NCBI RefSeq assembly: GCF_018139145.2 | Contig: NC_059471.1 | Coordinates: forward strand, 98,582,914-98,646,913 | Source of the DNA: Gymnogyps californianus | Lineage: Eukaryota > Chordata > Aves > Accipitriformes > Cathartidae | Length of the DNA: 64,000 nucleotides | Direction of reading: 5' to 3' | Part shown: positions 37,011 through 49,559 of the stretch, piece after piece | How the letters are laid out: each line of letters begins with the position of its first letter | How positions within the stretch are numbered: position 1 is the first letter of the stretch | Notes under the pieces: model-generated | The model's database searches: none | The model's input: the letters and a program-made list of their open reading frames with translations, nothing else | Told to the model about the DNA's origin: nothing | Translations under genes and position numbers: made by a program

Positions 37011-37189
37011 TTTATTTCCACTTGTCATCAAAATACCTATTTGTTTTCAGATTAGAGTAAAACGTCACAGAGGAAAGGTAGGTTAAAAACCATGCATATG
37101 ACATTTTACAATTAGTGTTCAGATGCTTATTGGGTTCTGGAGGCAATTTACTAGAGTCATAGATATAAAAACATTGAATCATCTTTATT
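37011..37189 (-). other. candidate FAM3B polyadenylation signals
   Basis: On the minus strand AATAAA occurs at 37189-37184, only about 20 nt after the stop codon, and at 37016-37011; a further copy is at 36807-36802. The first would leave almost no 3' UTR, so the second or third is more likely. RNA 3' ends would decide. Confidence 0.35.
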
Positions 37190-37207
37190 AGTGAGGTATG
37201 CATTTGT

Positions 37208-37297
37208 TCAGATCAAGTTTCTTGGGATACAGCCTTCTATTTGGATTTCAGCTGGCCAGCCATCATATCTGTTCTTCTTCTTGTCAGAGTGGTTTAT
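37208..37297 (-). CDS. FAM3B: FAM3B terminal coding exon
   Basis: The exon encodes [29 protein letters not shown] (residues 207-235) and TGA. On the minus strand the acceptor follows an unusual A/T-run pyrimidine tract (plus coordinates 37301-37337), so part of the tract is poly-T interrupted by poly-A. Confidence 0.95.
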   Translation of the reverse strand: MNHSDKKKNRYDGWPAEIQIEGCIPRNLI

Positions 37298-40133
37298 CTG
37301 TTTAAAAAAAAAAAAAAAAGTTTTTTTAAAAAAAAATCAATATTTGGTTCTCCATTTACAAACTGGAGAACCTCAGACAACAGAAGCGGGTAATGGGGTA
37401 GGACTAGGAAGCTAAGTAGCACGTTGCACATCTTGCTTGACATAACGGGTGAAGATTCCACCAGCTTCTCTCTTACATAGATTGCTTTATTTATTTCCCA
37501 GATGGCCGTCATAATATACACTAAATTGAAAACCTTTTTCCTGCAGAAGCTCTGTAATGTGAAGAAGATTGCAACAATATTCTGGGAAAAAAACAACTAT
37601 GGAAGTTTCACATGCCTTTGGAGGGAGTCAGTATCATCAAGGGAACTGACCTCTGTATTGGGTTTTCTCATTGCTGTCTGCCTCTGTCATACAGATGAGC
37701 ACTACTGGGCTTATAGAAAGCAAATACAACAAGGTCACAGACGCAAACAGAAATCTGATATAAAAATGGTATCTTTAGTCCTCCTGAAGCCTGAGGGCAA
37801 GTTGTTCAGAAAAGTTTTGTGATGCATGCATTGCTGTATTTGCACGGCCAATTTGAGACAGCCCAATTTTCATCTAAAAACAGTCTTTATTTTTAGGAAG
37901 TCCTTGGAATTTGTCCTTCCAGAAGAAAATGTAAGTCTCTGCACAGCATGTCAGGTTGGACATTTCAAAACTGAGACTCTCTAGAATTGCTGGTCACTTC
38001 TGAAATTTGTCTACAGATGATTTAGTGCTGGTGTGGTAGAAGTCAGGACTGCACATGGCCCAGATCCAAAGCAAAGAATGACGACACATTAGAGAACTTG
38101 ATTTGCGCAGCTGAGGCTTACTGAACAGACTACAGTTATTATAGCTAACACGAAATCTGCACCTGAAGGTTGTATCTGATATACAGACAAATATAAAGTG
38201 AAAATAAAATGAACCTGACCTTTTCTTTTTGGATATTATCTGGCAGCTTGAAGCCTTTGGCAGCTATAAAAGCCCAGCTTGACCTGAACTTCATATTCCG
38301 TATTTCTTTACTTCCCAGCTCTTCTACTAATTTTTTGGCGTCATTTTTTAACCTAGGAAAATGTAGTGAAAAAAAGTGTTAAAAATCCAGGACGTGAAAA
38401 ATGCTGAAAAAGAACACAGCTGATTCATGCTTTACATTAGTAAGTCAGCAGAAGCAAAAATAAGAAGTTTAAAAAATCCTGACAGCTGTCTTAGTAGCAT
38501 GCCATTAAACTCACAAAGCAAAATTCTTTTTCTTCCTCCTCTCCGCATTCCTGATGTTAATATAACCTGTTTGTAACAGCACAGCAGAAAGAAAAATGTA
38601 TCTCAAATACTATTTGATGTTTCAATCCTTCTTAAATAAGGACAAGGGCATCAAATGTTTATCAACTGAATGATTCTTTCCCTGTATAATTACCATATCA
38701 TGAATTCAACTAAAAAACCCTAAGATTCAAAAGCACTTGAAGAATCAGGTTAAGATGTAAGAAGGAATGCAAACTAGATGATACATTATAATTGGAGGTG
38801 TGGAAACCTTAATAGAAGGTTGTGACCCAGAGGTAACAGCAGTGCCTTTATGAGGACAACTGGTGCTTTTAAACAAATATAACACTATCTATCCACCTTT
38901 GGAAGCATCAACATACATGATATAGGCAAGCACCGAACGGACATGGAATCAAAACCTTTTGGGCAGGAAATGAGAGAACCACCCTGACTATAGAGTGAAA
39001 TTTACCATTCCTTTACACCATTATGCAATAGTGATTTTTAAGCTATTCATTGCTCTGTTCCTCAGCCTGTCATGAATAACTTGCTTACCGGGTGCTTCCA
39101 TCATCGTGAGTCACCATGAAAAGGAGGGACCCTTCTGGTACATTTTTAATGAAAGTCATCATCTCTCCTGAGTGATCTGTTGAATCAATTACACAACTGA
39201 TTATTCGTTACACACATTACAGTCCACCTACTATCAACTTGTTTTCACTTTTTGGCCTTGTCTATTCAAAATGAGACCTAATTAGGCAATTTTTCTGTTT
39301 ACAGGCAGAGGGCCTAATCCTGAAAGGTGCAGAAAGCTGCTAGCTCTCACTGAAGGCTAGGAGAGCATGGATTGATCTGTATTTCCCAGTAGTAAACAAA
39401 GATACTTCCGAACTTCTACAAAAGCCATTTATGCCCAGGGTAAGTATACAGATGGTTTCTTATGTCTACCTCACATAATATTACACATGCAAGCAAAGCA
39501 TGGAATAGCCCAGGAGAAGTCATTGCTATTCTGTGAGCTTCCTACTACCATGCTAACTGCAGAGCTGAGTTACACACCCCACTGTCCGCCCACTTTCATT
39601 AAGTGGCAGCCTATTTGCAACACTAAGCTATTTATTGGTTTTGCAATTGCTAAACATACACAAGACACTTGTTTTCCATACAAAAAAAATTAACAGGCAC
39701 CCTGAAGACGTTACAGTCTACATACCGTATATAAAATTGTAGCCCCATGATTAGTCCCAATGTGATTTCTATTCATGCACATAAGGTCACAAGCATTCTT
39801 AAGTGGTCAGAGAATCAGCTCCCAGTGCCTCATAGCATTCTTTACTAACAGGTAAGGAAACTGTTATTGTTCAAAGTTTGGAAAACGTGTTAAAAGCTAT
39901 TCTTAATTAGCTTAAATATTCTTAAAATCATCTTTCTAGCTACACGGAAGGATGTTAAGAGACAGGCTAGCATATTTCCTACAATGATTTTACAACTAAA
40001 ATAGAACAAAATACGTCAGAAAAAGGAATTTTGCTGAGTGAAGTATCTGGATGTGGTACCTGGTTAAGTGCTATTCCTACCAGACTGAAATAATGGAGGA
40101 AAAAAAAAGACAATTAAAAAATGGCACTCTGAC

Positions 40134-40175
<42 letters not shown>

Positions 40176-43100
40176 CAAGACAATTAAAAAAAAAAAAAGA
40201 CAATGAACTATCTCAACCAACAGGAGAAATTCAGCTTTTCAGGCAAAATTTGTCATCAGATCTGGCCAGAGCATATTTTATGAAGACAACAGCTGTTTGT
40301 TTCTAGCTGGTCCCTGTCGATAATACAATCATAGTCATTTGAAAGAGCAGGATAATTACATAAATATAAGTCCTTTCTTAATGCTGGAACACTAACAAAA
40401 GCTCTATTGCACTCTTTTCCCTACCTCCTTCCCACATGTCAAAAAGTTTTACCGATGTAACTTTTCCTGTTTTATCTGTAATTAAAAAAAAAGTTGTGTA
40501 AATATGAGCAAAAATGATTAAATTCAATCAGCATATACAGCGTTTTCAGCTAAAGCTAGGCATCTCTAATTTTGTGCATTATTGGGCTTCTGAGTTTTCT
40601 TTTGTTTAAGTTTTTAAATTGGAAGGAATATGGAATAACGTGAGTTTAAGATTTGGGGAGAATATTGTTTCATGTAGTCTCTGAATCATCAAGTGTGACT
40701 AAAACATTTCTATTACTTTTTATTTTTAAGAAGGAATTAATTTTACGGTGTGCTTCCATGTTTTTATATCTATATATACTATACTATGTCACAACCATCA
40801 ACAGGCAAACTGGTAAAGCCTAAGACTATTTGAATGAGCTTAATACTATTCCGTACAGCGTTTCAGATGTGCAAGCTTTCATACCATTTGAATCTCAGTG
40901 GACAGAACCTCAACACTCATCATTACCGTATCAGAAATTGGGCATGCAAACACTTAGTCATTCCAAAACATTTTGGTCAATATTCATCATTAATTATGCT
41001 GCTGTTTAGATGGCTATCTTTGTCTAAACAAGACATGTACAATTGGAAACACTTTTCAAATTTCTAAATCCATGCCAACTGAGTTAATTGACTTTCGTTA
41101 TCCAAGACCCATATCCCTGCTACATGAGAGGGTCTTTTCCATTTAGAGTGCGTCAGCTCATTTCTAGTGAGAAGATCCAGCAGTTCCTGATTAATTTCTG
41201 GCTTATCTTTGATCCATACACGGTAAAATCATAAAGGCAAATTCTTCTGAACATAGGATTCTAAATAGCAGGTTTATCACTCTGATGAGGGGAAAAGGCG
41301 CCAAAATCTGTCAGTGGTAAAACAGCATTCTAGAACCAGGCTTCTTCTGAGCAGAGATCACCAAAAAATGGAAAAGGCTGTAGTGAGCACCGCAGAAATC
41401 TATAAAATTCTTTCTCTCTCCCTCTGTGTTGTTAGCTTGGGCTCAATAGTTCTGTCTTCCTTCTTACAAAAGACCATATTCATTAAGAGAAGAAAGAGTT
41501 ATCATTATGGAATAAAATACAGGTGTGATGCCATAGGAAACTTATTGAGCACAGTCATTAGCCTGACTGACGTAATTAGAGGACATGTAGAAAATATGTC
41601 TCACTACAAATGGGTTTGAGATAATGGACAGATTTACCTGCAGATGGAGATGAAAGTGTAGCTAAGACGACTATATGTGTAATGAAGGAAATGGCTGTTT
41701 AAAAATGTGTAAAATTTGATATATCACTTCTTTTTCCTCACTAATATCAGATGCAAAGACAATGCTAGTTCCCTGCTCCTATTTGCTATAACCTTGCTTA
41801 TGTGTTCAGGATGAGTATTTGCCCTCTTACTCTACAGCTCTATGCTGAAAACTAATTTTTAACTGTTTACCTATTACAACCAGCAAAGTTTTTATGATTC
41901 CTTACTGGAAAAAAAAAATGCAGTAGTTAACTGGGAAAAAAAAAATTGGAACAGATTCTTGTCTATGGCAATTTAACCCAGTGACTTCAATAAAATCATG
42001 CAAGTTTAGACAAGGTCAAGATCTTGCTTAGCAATACTGAGACAAAAAAACTGGAACATAAGTGTTTTGTGATCAAAGCTAACTTGGCTGGGCATCTGAA
42101 CTCCCCTTCTTCCCCTCCTCCACAATATTTAGGCATTCATTTCTCTCAGGATCCATTATTGAATACACTGCACTTCATCACCATTCCCATTCATCTAAAT
42201 TAAAAAGATGCCTCCAGATGTGGAATAAACTGCACCTTCTGCTTTCCAATAGCTCCTACTATAAGCAAAGACATATAATGGCAGTTTAATATTAATCAAG
42301 CTTTGAGTTTGTCTTTCTGTCCACTGACCAAGTCTGGAAAAGGAATTTGTACCTTGGTTGTACCTTGGGGCAGAACTGCAATTCTCAGTTACTGCTTGCC
42401 CCTTATCAGTGGAGCAACAGATATCCTTTATCAAGTACTGAACCTGAAAGTTGAGTCTTACTGCTGGAGATCACGGATGTTTTTGCTATGTTACATAAGA
42501 AGCAGTTCTTTTATCTAATAAAATACACATATACTGCTTCTATGTACACATTTTCTATTTTCTTATACCGATTATGAACACGTTTCTTTTGTTTATCCAG
42601 AAGACTATTTCTCTCAAACACAGATTTGTTTTTCTTACATTTAACATGAATCAAGTTTGCAATTTTTTCCTTTCCCTTTCCTTCCATACCAGCTAGTAAA
42701 AAAAACCCCAAAACAAACAAAAACCATCCCCAATCCCCCCAAGAACCTTTGTAAATTATTGCAGTACAAAAGTATGTCTTCTCTAACGTTTTTTCTCTTA
42801 CTTACAATTCACAGTGGCAACGTTTATACCTCTTCCAACATTACCCTTCTCTTCGCTTATAAGCCTGGAATTGAAATAAATACAGTATCAGTAGAACGCA
42901 TCCATCCAGAAGCTCTGATCCAAAGTTGTATTTACCAATGCTAAGTCACTTTCTGATGTTCATGTTTTCTTCAGTTATTTAATTCAAGACTTTGTAGTAA
43001 ACAAGAGCTATGGCTTAAAATCTTGCACATTGTGTCAGTCAGTTTCCTTCAACGATGCACAATGATTCTTTCAAAATGAGCCAGATCAAGAAAGTACTTC

Positions 43101-46100
43101 ATACAAATGCAGCCAGAAAGATAAAGTAGAAAAAACCCCAAGATAAAATGTGGTTTTGTGGCAGTATTCTGCGTGGATTACAACTACTCAAAAGATGATT
43201 GCAACGTTTTGAAATCACTCTACCTGTCCAGTTTGAAAAGCCATGAAAGAACCTGGCTTTCAGAAGGTGCTGACCATTCAACATACTGTAAACTAGCTAT
43301 CCTGCACCATGAAAATTAAAAATCATACTTGAAACTAACAGTTGAATGCAGCTTACGTAGAGGAACAAAGAAAATAACCTGAGATTAGGTATTTTAAAAA
43401 AAGAAAAAAGGGGAAAAAAAGAGTTAAATGCTGTCAGATATATTGTGAAGTTTATCACCAGAATAGGAGCCCCCTGGTAGGAGCTTACTTGCTGCTACTG
43501 AACCAAAATGAAACACCCTTCTTCACACTACAAAGCACTTGCTTAGATTTAAAGTTAGACTGGTACTCACAGCTCATCCTCAAAACAAATTTTAGCCAGT
43601 TTTTCTTTGCCACCACCACTAAGAATCCGATAGGCGTAGCTCTCAGGTGAGCAGGGAGACCAGTGATCACACTTCTGCCTTTTTGGAACTGGGGCTACAA
43701 CAACAAAGATGAGAAAATGTTTTCTTGGATGCTGCATAAGCAATTTCTACATGGAAAGAATCACTTAATGTCAACATGCTAAGCTCAAACATACATATAC
43801 AGAAGCCAATCCTGCCAGTTTTCCAGTATCATGGCAACATTATTACAGATTTGCCTGCGGTTTAGGTTATCATTGACTTTCAAACAGCTGCTAGGACCAA
43901 GAGTAAGCTTATCTAGGGAAAAACGCCCCATATAGTAGGATCCAGTCTGAATCTTTTGTGCTATTTCATGTAACAGGAAACAAGGGCTAGAGGGATGAAG
44001 GATTCTTACCAATAGCTTGAAGTTAATGGCTATCATTCTGATTTTAAGCCTTTTTCACATGATAACATAGTCATAGAATGAGAAAAATGTACACATTAAG
44101 CCACCCAGTCAGATTAGAGGACAGAAATAATGAGAATTTAATCACAAAGTTTGGTTAGTGATTCAACAGTTTACCATAACTGTAAAATACATGTGACAGA
44201 ACCAAAGCTGCAGCTTTGTGCTTATATGTGAGCAAACAAATAACATTTTCTTACATTACTATTCAATTAATTATATTTACATACTAGCAAATATAAGCTG
44301 ACATTGTGTTTCTTCAAAGATAGTGTCTAAGAAATAGTTCAAACTTGCATTAATTAACTTTACACAGCCAACTTCATTCTTACAATAGCATATACCAAAT
44401 CATTTATTAGCTAACAAGCCGTTTGTCATTTAGCATGTAAATATACAACATTAGATTAGAATAAGGAAAAAAAAAAAGAAATACAACTACACACCTCTCA
44501 ACACTGGTTTCTTTCCAATGTCTTGAAGATTAGCAATAGATGTTGTTATTATCTCTTCAGATACAAAAGCAGCAAATAAGTATCCCAAGTACCAAGCAGC
44601 CAACAATGTCAACAGGAGCCCTGCTAATTTCACAAGATCTGCCAAGGGAGAAAAAAAAAAAGAAAGAAAGAAAGAAAGAAAACCACAGAGACATAAAGAT
44701 GTTTTCATAGCAACACACAAAATCTTGTATTTTCTCTGGCATTGCTACACAAACTGGCTCTTTTATTTCTGATACGCTGTGTTAACCACAGCCTTCAGAG
44801 ATGTGGCAATAGAGTATTGTTGCATTCCCATCTCTGACAACCCCTTTTGTTTCTAAAACTTCATCTTCAAGCAGACAACTCCCCCCAAGACTCCTCTCAA
44901 TCCACACCCATAATACCCCAAAGAAACATGAAGTTCAACTTAATCCTAGCAGGCTTTTGACTCTGAAAAGTAAGGACCAGATACTACACATGACTATACA
45001 GGTAGTATGCAGTTACTATTGATTTTCTGTGATAGGCCGACACTACATGAGTGGTTTAAAATGCTGAGCATACAGGGAACTCCCTCCATCCACCCTTTTG
45101 ACACACTGGGTAAAAATAACTGAAGAAGGCCCAAATAATCTCATTCACACAATGAGCTCTGACTGCATTCAAACATGACTAGAGTGACTGTTTCACCTTC
45201 TCTCAGTTATAACGCAATTTCCATGGACTGTATTAGCAGCACATCTACACACTACAAAAACAACAGGATTCACAATTTTCCTGACTATGAAGAAATATAA
45301 ATAAATTCCATACTGGATATCTCCTCTTCCTCATCATCAGAAATACTGACATGCATTGCTGATCTAGAAGAAATGCACCACCTAATTTATGATGCTAAAC
45401 AAGGAAATATCACACTGCAATTGTGAAACACTGATGTTTTGATGTCACAAGGTACTTCCTGATCTGTAAAAAAACATGTCCTTGAACATAACAGTCCGTT
45501 AAAGTGAAAAAGGAAAATTTTTAGTTTCATAGTCCTGAAAATCAAGTTCAACAGAATCAATGTCAAAAAATATCCAGTATGTTTACTTTGCCAACTTGGT
45601 AGAAAATATTGTGTATTATCTAGCCTAAATCTTCCTTATAAGAGTTTACACACAAGAAGATACGCCTTTCTTTCTTGGAACTGCCTTTTATAAATATTAA
45701 GATTTCTACTCTACCCCTTCTCTAGAATAAGGTCAAATTGTTCACTTGCTCTCCTCAAGTCCTGTTTTTCAGATCCTGCTGCCTCCCGTGAATTCTGCCC
45801 AATTGGTCTGCGTCTTTTACTGCAGAACGGACACACTAGGCCAACACACACATTCTCGAGGCTCTACTTCTGGTTATTCATGCCAGAAGAAGTTTTCCTT
45901 TTTTTCATAAGAGTGGACTTTATTGACTCAGGTTCCATTTATAATCCACCATAAAGACTAGATCTTTTTTCCTGCAAAGATTTTACCTCTCTAGCTACTC
46001 CCTATCCTGTATTTGTGCACGTGGTTATTCCTGCATTCTACCTAGCTTTAAAAATAAAAAGCCTAACAAAACACTGCAGAAAACGCAGACTGGTAAAGGT

Positions 46101-48398
46101 AACGCTGAACAGTACTATACCTAAACTCCCCATTCTTTATAACAGCAACAGAAGTAGCAAGTGGCCCCCTCTAACCCAGTCATCCTTCACAAATGAAGCA
46201 CAGCTGTACTCCAGTCCTTGAACCTCAGTGAGGAAGAATACAGATCGTTACGAACATTGAAGGTTCTTCTGTAAATAAACCCAGTTTCTCATTTCCTGCA
46301 TCAGAAAAAAAGAAAGAAAAAAAAAAAGAAAAAAAGACAGGACAGTAAACCCTTTAAGATACTGATCTGAGCTCTTAAAATGTTCTGTGTCATTGTATTT
46401 AGGAGTTATAAGTGTGTGCATTTGTGTGACTGTAAGGAAGATACCGTGAGAAACTTACTATATTTTCATCAAAGGATTAAGATTGAGAAAGTAATATAAT
46501 GAATCTTCAGAGATATAACAAATTTCCCAATTATTACCTCAGTCTAAGAGAAATCTGTCTTACTCTACCACTAATAGTGGGGCAAACTTGCACTAAAATA
46601 ACACTGAAAATTACTCCAACATTTCATTCATACAGTGAATGTGAACACAAACACTGACAAAGTTCACGTGCACAAAGAAGGAAGCTGCAGGAACCAAGCA
46701 GAATGAAACTTACTCACTTTTTCTCTTTTTGAATATTAAAAAAAGTATCAGATTTATACACAAAACATATTTAATTTGTAAAGGAGACCAAGTCACAAGT
46801 TTCAAAGACAAAACCCAGGAAGAATTAAGTGAAAACTACAACATACAACAAGTTTATTTAAAGATGTCAGTGACTATTTTTTCAAGGGGTGGGGTGCATT
46901 GTAAAGATCTGTGAGATCATTGGTCAGGTTTTGTTTTGCTTTTTCTGTTGCTGGCTTAGCAGGTTTATCTTTACAATGATTTTGCACTGTTTTTCATCAA
47001 AACTATGGAGCAACTCTGTTGCAAAATAAGCTCAACAGTGCAGCATTTTACCTAAGTAGAAGAGAAAGTACAGAATGTCTAACTTCTGTTATTACACGCC
47101 GTATTTTACTTAAACCGCAAGCTTCTTAAACGTTTCTAAAATATGCCTTTTAACGTTTAAGGAATAAATTTACCAACTCTCCTGCACAGTTTGTACTTAG
47201 TTCTCAAAACTGTTGCAAAATATTTTCACTGTCAACCAACTTCTGGTTTTGCTTTCTTGGATTCCGCCAAGACCATGTTGACCCTCTCTGCTGGGTCCAC
47301 CTGGATCTCTTAGATTTACTGAGGTTACATATCCTGCATACGTATACTCCTTTTTGAGTACCTGCGTAGACACGCATAAAACCCTACACAATAGCAGCTA
47401 AGCCATAAACTCAGACAAACTTAAGATAGTTAGGAGAGCTTAAGATTAGCTATCCACAGCAGTTAGGACTTATAAAACGCAAAGTCCAGTCTACATTCAC
47501 AAAAGCTAGACTGCGCTTTTGCTGATTTTAGAGGCTGTGGCTCCTCAGCCCACTACTCAGCTGAGCACCGAGGAGCAGTGCGGGGACAGCGTGCCGCAGA
47601 GGCCCTTGCTGTGCTCAACACAGGTGGCACAAACCTCCCTCACTCTGTTTCTGCCATGGAGAGGTACTCAGCCAGAGATCCTCAGCAATACTCATGGTGC
47701 CAGACAGGTAAGAGGGCAGAGAGGAGCAGGGAGGAAGAAACCGTGCGGGCAGTACAGATGGCGGGGTGGCAGGACGCGTAAGACAGCAAAGCAGAAGTAA
47801 AAGACAATAAGCAGTCACACCTTACAGCAACTCCCAATTTCCTTTCTCCCTCAGGTGCTCGCTTGCCCCTTGGCAGCAACTAAAGCACTAAATGGAAGCA
47901 CAGTATTACTTTTTTTTGTCCTTAGCTTACTTAAAATCCCCACGCTGCCACACTTCACTAATACACAACCACCCGTACGCAGCAGGACTTTAACGGGGGG
48001 GAAAGAATACATTTAAGACTCGAGCTTAAATTATCCCAACCTAAAAAGCCGGGTGTCGATCCGTTTTCAGACGTTGGCCAGGGGCCCTGCCGGGAGGCCA
48101 GGCACAAGCCCCTCCGACCCGGCCCGGGGGCTCGGCCCCCGCTCGCCTCAGGGGACGCCGTCGGGAACAGCCCTCCCGCCCCTTCCCCGCGGCGAGAGGG
48201 GCCCCGGCCCGCCCGGCCGGTCGGGGAGCGGCTCGGGGGCACACACCTGAGGAGGGCGCAAGACGGGAGCGAGGCGCCGGCTGCCTCGCCGGGAGCCCCG
48301 GGCGGCGGCACCGGCGCCCTCCGCGCCTCCCGCCTCACTCGGCGGGGCGAGGCCCCGCCACCGCGGGACTGCTACTCACACTGACGGTTCAGCCACAT
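37208..48398 (-). CDS. FAM3B: FAM3B (PANDER), secreted cytokine-like protein, complete
   Basis: Eight coding exons (48398-48380, 44638-44495, 43694-43571, 42864-42806, 40475-40425, 39176-39089, 38352-38220, 37297-37208) join in frame to 235 codons plus TGA, the same length as human FAM3B as I know it. The N-terminus has a hydrophobic signal or anchor segment (about residues 8-32, [20 protein letters not shown]). Family motifs are clear: [44 protein letters not shown] and [15 protein letters not shown]3 proteins are secreted and have a GG-type fold; FAM3B (PANDER) is described as an islet and liver cytokine in mammals. Human FAM3B has Cys before FDMYEG; here the position is Leu. An in-frame TGA two codons upstream confirms the start. 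Confidence 0.97.
38220..38352 (-). CDS. FAM3B: FAM3B coding exon 7
   Basis: The exon completes Arg162 and encodes residues 163-206, including [20 protein letters not shown], nearly identical to other vertebrate FAM3B. The acceptor is CCTAG|G and the donor AAG|GTCAGG, phase 0. Confidence 0.96.
39089..39176 (-). CDS. FAM3B: FAM3B coding exon 6
   Basis: The exon encodes [20 protein letters not shown] and VTHDDGST (residues 134-161) with split codons for Asp133 and Arg162. The acceptor is CAACAG|AT and the donor CCG|GTAAGC, phase 2. Confidence 0.95.
40098..40205 (+). repeat. A-rich repeat with 33-A run
   Basis: GACAATT(A)n-type units recur four times around a run of 33 A at 40139-40171. The tract is about 220 bp below the 51-nt FAM3B exon, in the intron. 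Confidence 0.75.
40425..40475 (-). CDS. FAM3B: FAM3B coding exon 5 (51 nt)
   Basis: A 51-nt exon found by homology and splice phase. It completes Tyr116 and encodes [16 protein letters not shown] plus one base of Asp133. The acceptor is TTACAG|AT and the donor GAG|GTAGGG. It is too small for ORF searches and is easily missed. Confidence 0.93.
42806..42864 (-). CDS. FAM3B: FAM3B coding exon 4 (59 nt)
   Basis: This short exon encodes [19 protein letters not shown], matching the LLMGEQLGNVARGINIAIVN segment of the human protein. The acceptor is TTCCAG|G and the donor AATT|GTAAGT, phase 1. Confidence 0.95.
43571..43694 (-). CDS. FAM3B: FAM3B coding exon 3
   Basis: The exon completes Ala55 and encodes [20 protein letters not shown] through KICFEDE (to residue 95), holding three of the four cysteines of the predicted protein. 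The acceptor is GTAG|CC and the donor CT|GTGAGT, phase 2. Confidence 0.97.
44495..44638 (-). CDS. FAM3B: FAM3B coding exon 2 (signal/anchor segment)
   Basis: The exon encodes residues 7-54, the hydrophobic segment [19 protein letters not shown] and the linker ending KKPVLR. The acceptor is GGCAG|AT and the donor GAG|GTGTGT, phase 1. An (AAAG)n tract sits just upstream of the acceptor at 44650-44682. Confidence 0.96.
44650..44682 (+). repeat. (AAAG)n microsatellite
   Basis: An A-run and four to five AAAG units. On the FAM3B strand this is a pyrimidine-rich stretch just ahead of the exon 2 acceptor. Confidence 0.8.
48380..48398 (-). CDS. FAM3B: FAM3B coding exon 1 (MWLNRQ)
   Basis: Only 19 coding bases: MWLNRQ plus one base, then T|GTGAGT. 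The join with exon 2 gives Tyr7 and an N-terminus that aligns without gaps to the human protein. The ATG has A at -3, and TGA ATA precedes it in frame. It lies inside the CpG island. Confidence 0.88.
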
Positions 48399-48555
48399 TA
48401 TTCAGGACGGGGGCGGGCTGCCCGCCCTTCCTCCTCCTCGTCCCTCTTCTCCTCTCGGGACCGTCCCTCTCCCCGGCCTCGTCCCGCAGCCACCGGGACG
48501 GTGTGGGAACCGGGGGCGGCCACCTCTCAGCGCCGCACCGCCCGGGCGCCGCCGG

Positions 48556-48585
48556 CGGCACGGCACGGCACGGCACGGCACGGCA
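48556..48585 (+). repeat. (CGGCA)6 in the CpG island
   Basis: Six exact CGGCA units about 160 bp upstream of the FAM3B start codon. Confidence 0.9.
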
Positions 48586-49559
48586 CCGCCGGCCAAGCCC
48601 CGCACCCCGCTGCCCTGGGCGACTTCCTCAGACGGGGAGGCTACGGAGGGCCGCCAGGGAGGCAGCGGCGGCTGCTGCCACCCCGGCGGACAAGGCTCTG
48701 GCTGCCAAGAGCAGGAGGCGGCCCTGCTGCCGCCGTTGGCCGGGGGAGCCGCGGGGCACCTCAGGGGACCGGAGCTGGGGACAGGGGACCGCTACAGCTA
48801 CGGCGCGGGTGCGGCCGGGGAGGCGCGATCCCCCCCTCGCCTTCCCGGCCGCTTTGCCGTTTGCTGGCGCCGATGAGGACTGGGCGGCATCGAGGCCTCA
48901 CGTTATCTCCTTGGCAAAGGCGGTGAAGGAAGGCCCGCGGCTGCTCTGGAATAGGAGAGGGCATGCGGGATTAGGGGAAGGAGGATTCATCCGCCAAACC
49001 GAGCCCCTTTTGAGCCAAGGAGATACAACAGTAGATGCCACCTAAAAACTCAAACATAAGAGGTAGTGCTAAAAGTTATTTTCCGCAGAAAGAAACCAGC
49101 TGGCTGACAGGCTCAAAAGGAAGGCTCACGTGCCATCTGGCAGCCCGTTCATAAAGCTGTTTTCCCCCAAATCTGAAAATGAACCAGTGATTTTTAAGTC
49201 TGTTGAACCCAAGTCAGAAAGCAAGCAAGCAAGGGCTTTTTCTTGGCGATGGCCAGGGTCTGCCAGTGTTTTAGTTGTCGAGGCTGTGGGGCAGGCCCCA
49301 CTGGAGCCCCTCCTCCATCCTCCACAGCACCGGGATGAGACAAGTCCTACCACAGGCACCAGCCCACTGGGCCGAGCCCTTGCTTCATCTTTTCTTGCAG
49401 CGGGCCCTGCCAGTGCTGCGAGCAAGGTGGTGTGCACCCTCACCTGGATGTTTCCTTCCCAGTGGGGTAGCTTGGTCAGTCCTCGGTTCCCATTGCCCCA
49501 CCAAAAAACCTGGCACCGCTTGCACTCGGGATGTGGGACAGCACCCCCGCTTCTCTCCC

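Larger units (their letters stand above)
48040..48960. promoter_or_regulatory. CpG island covering FAM3B first exon and promoter
   Basis: Base composition changes abruptly to very GC-rich with dense CG dinucleotides (for example GGCCCGGGGG, GCGGCGGCAC, GGGGCGGGGC-like text) across about 0.9 kb. The FAM3B start codon lies in the middle, so the island reaches into intron 1 and upstream. It includes six CGGCA repeats at 48556-48585. Long open frames here on both strands are by-products of the base composition. Confidence 0.8.

Noticed and set aside
48503..49045. 180-codon open frame on the plus strand (and several others in 47.9-49.0 kb)
   Set aside because: It lies in the CpG island, where stop codons are rare because of base composition. 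Overlapping frames on both strands are equally open and none resembles a protein family.
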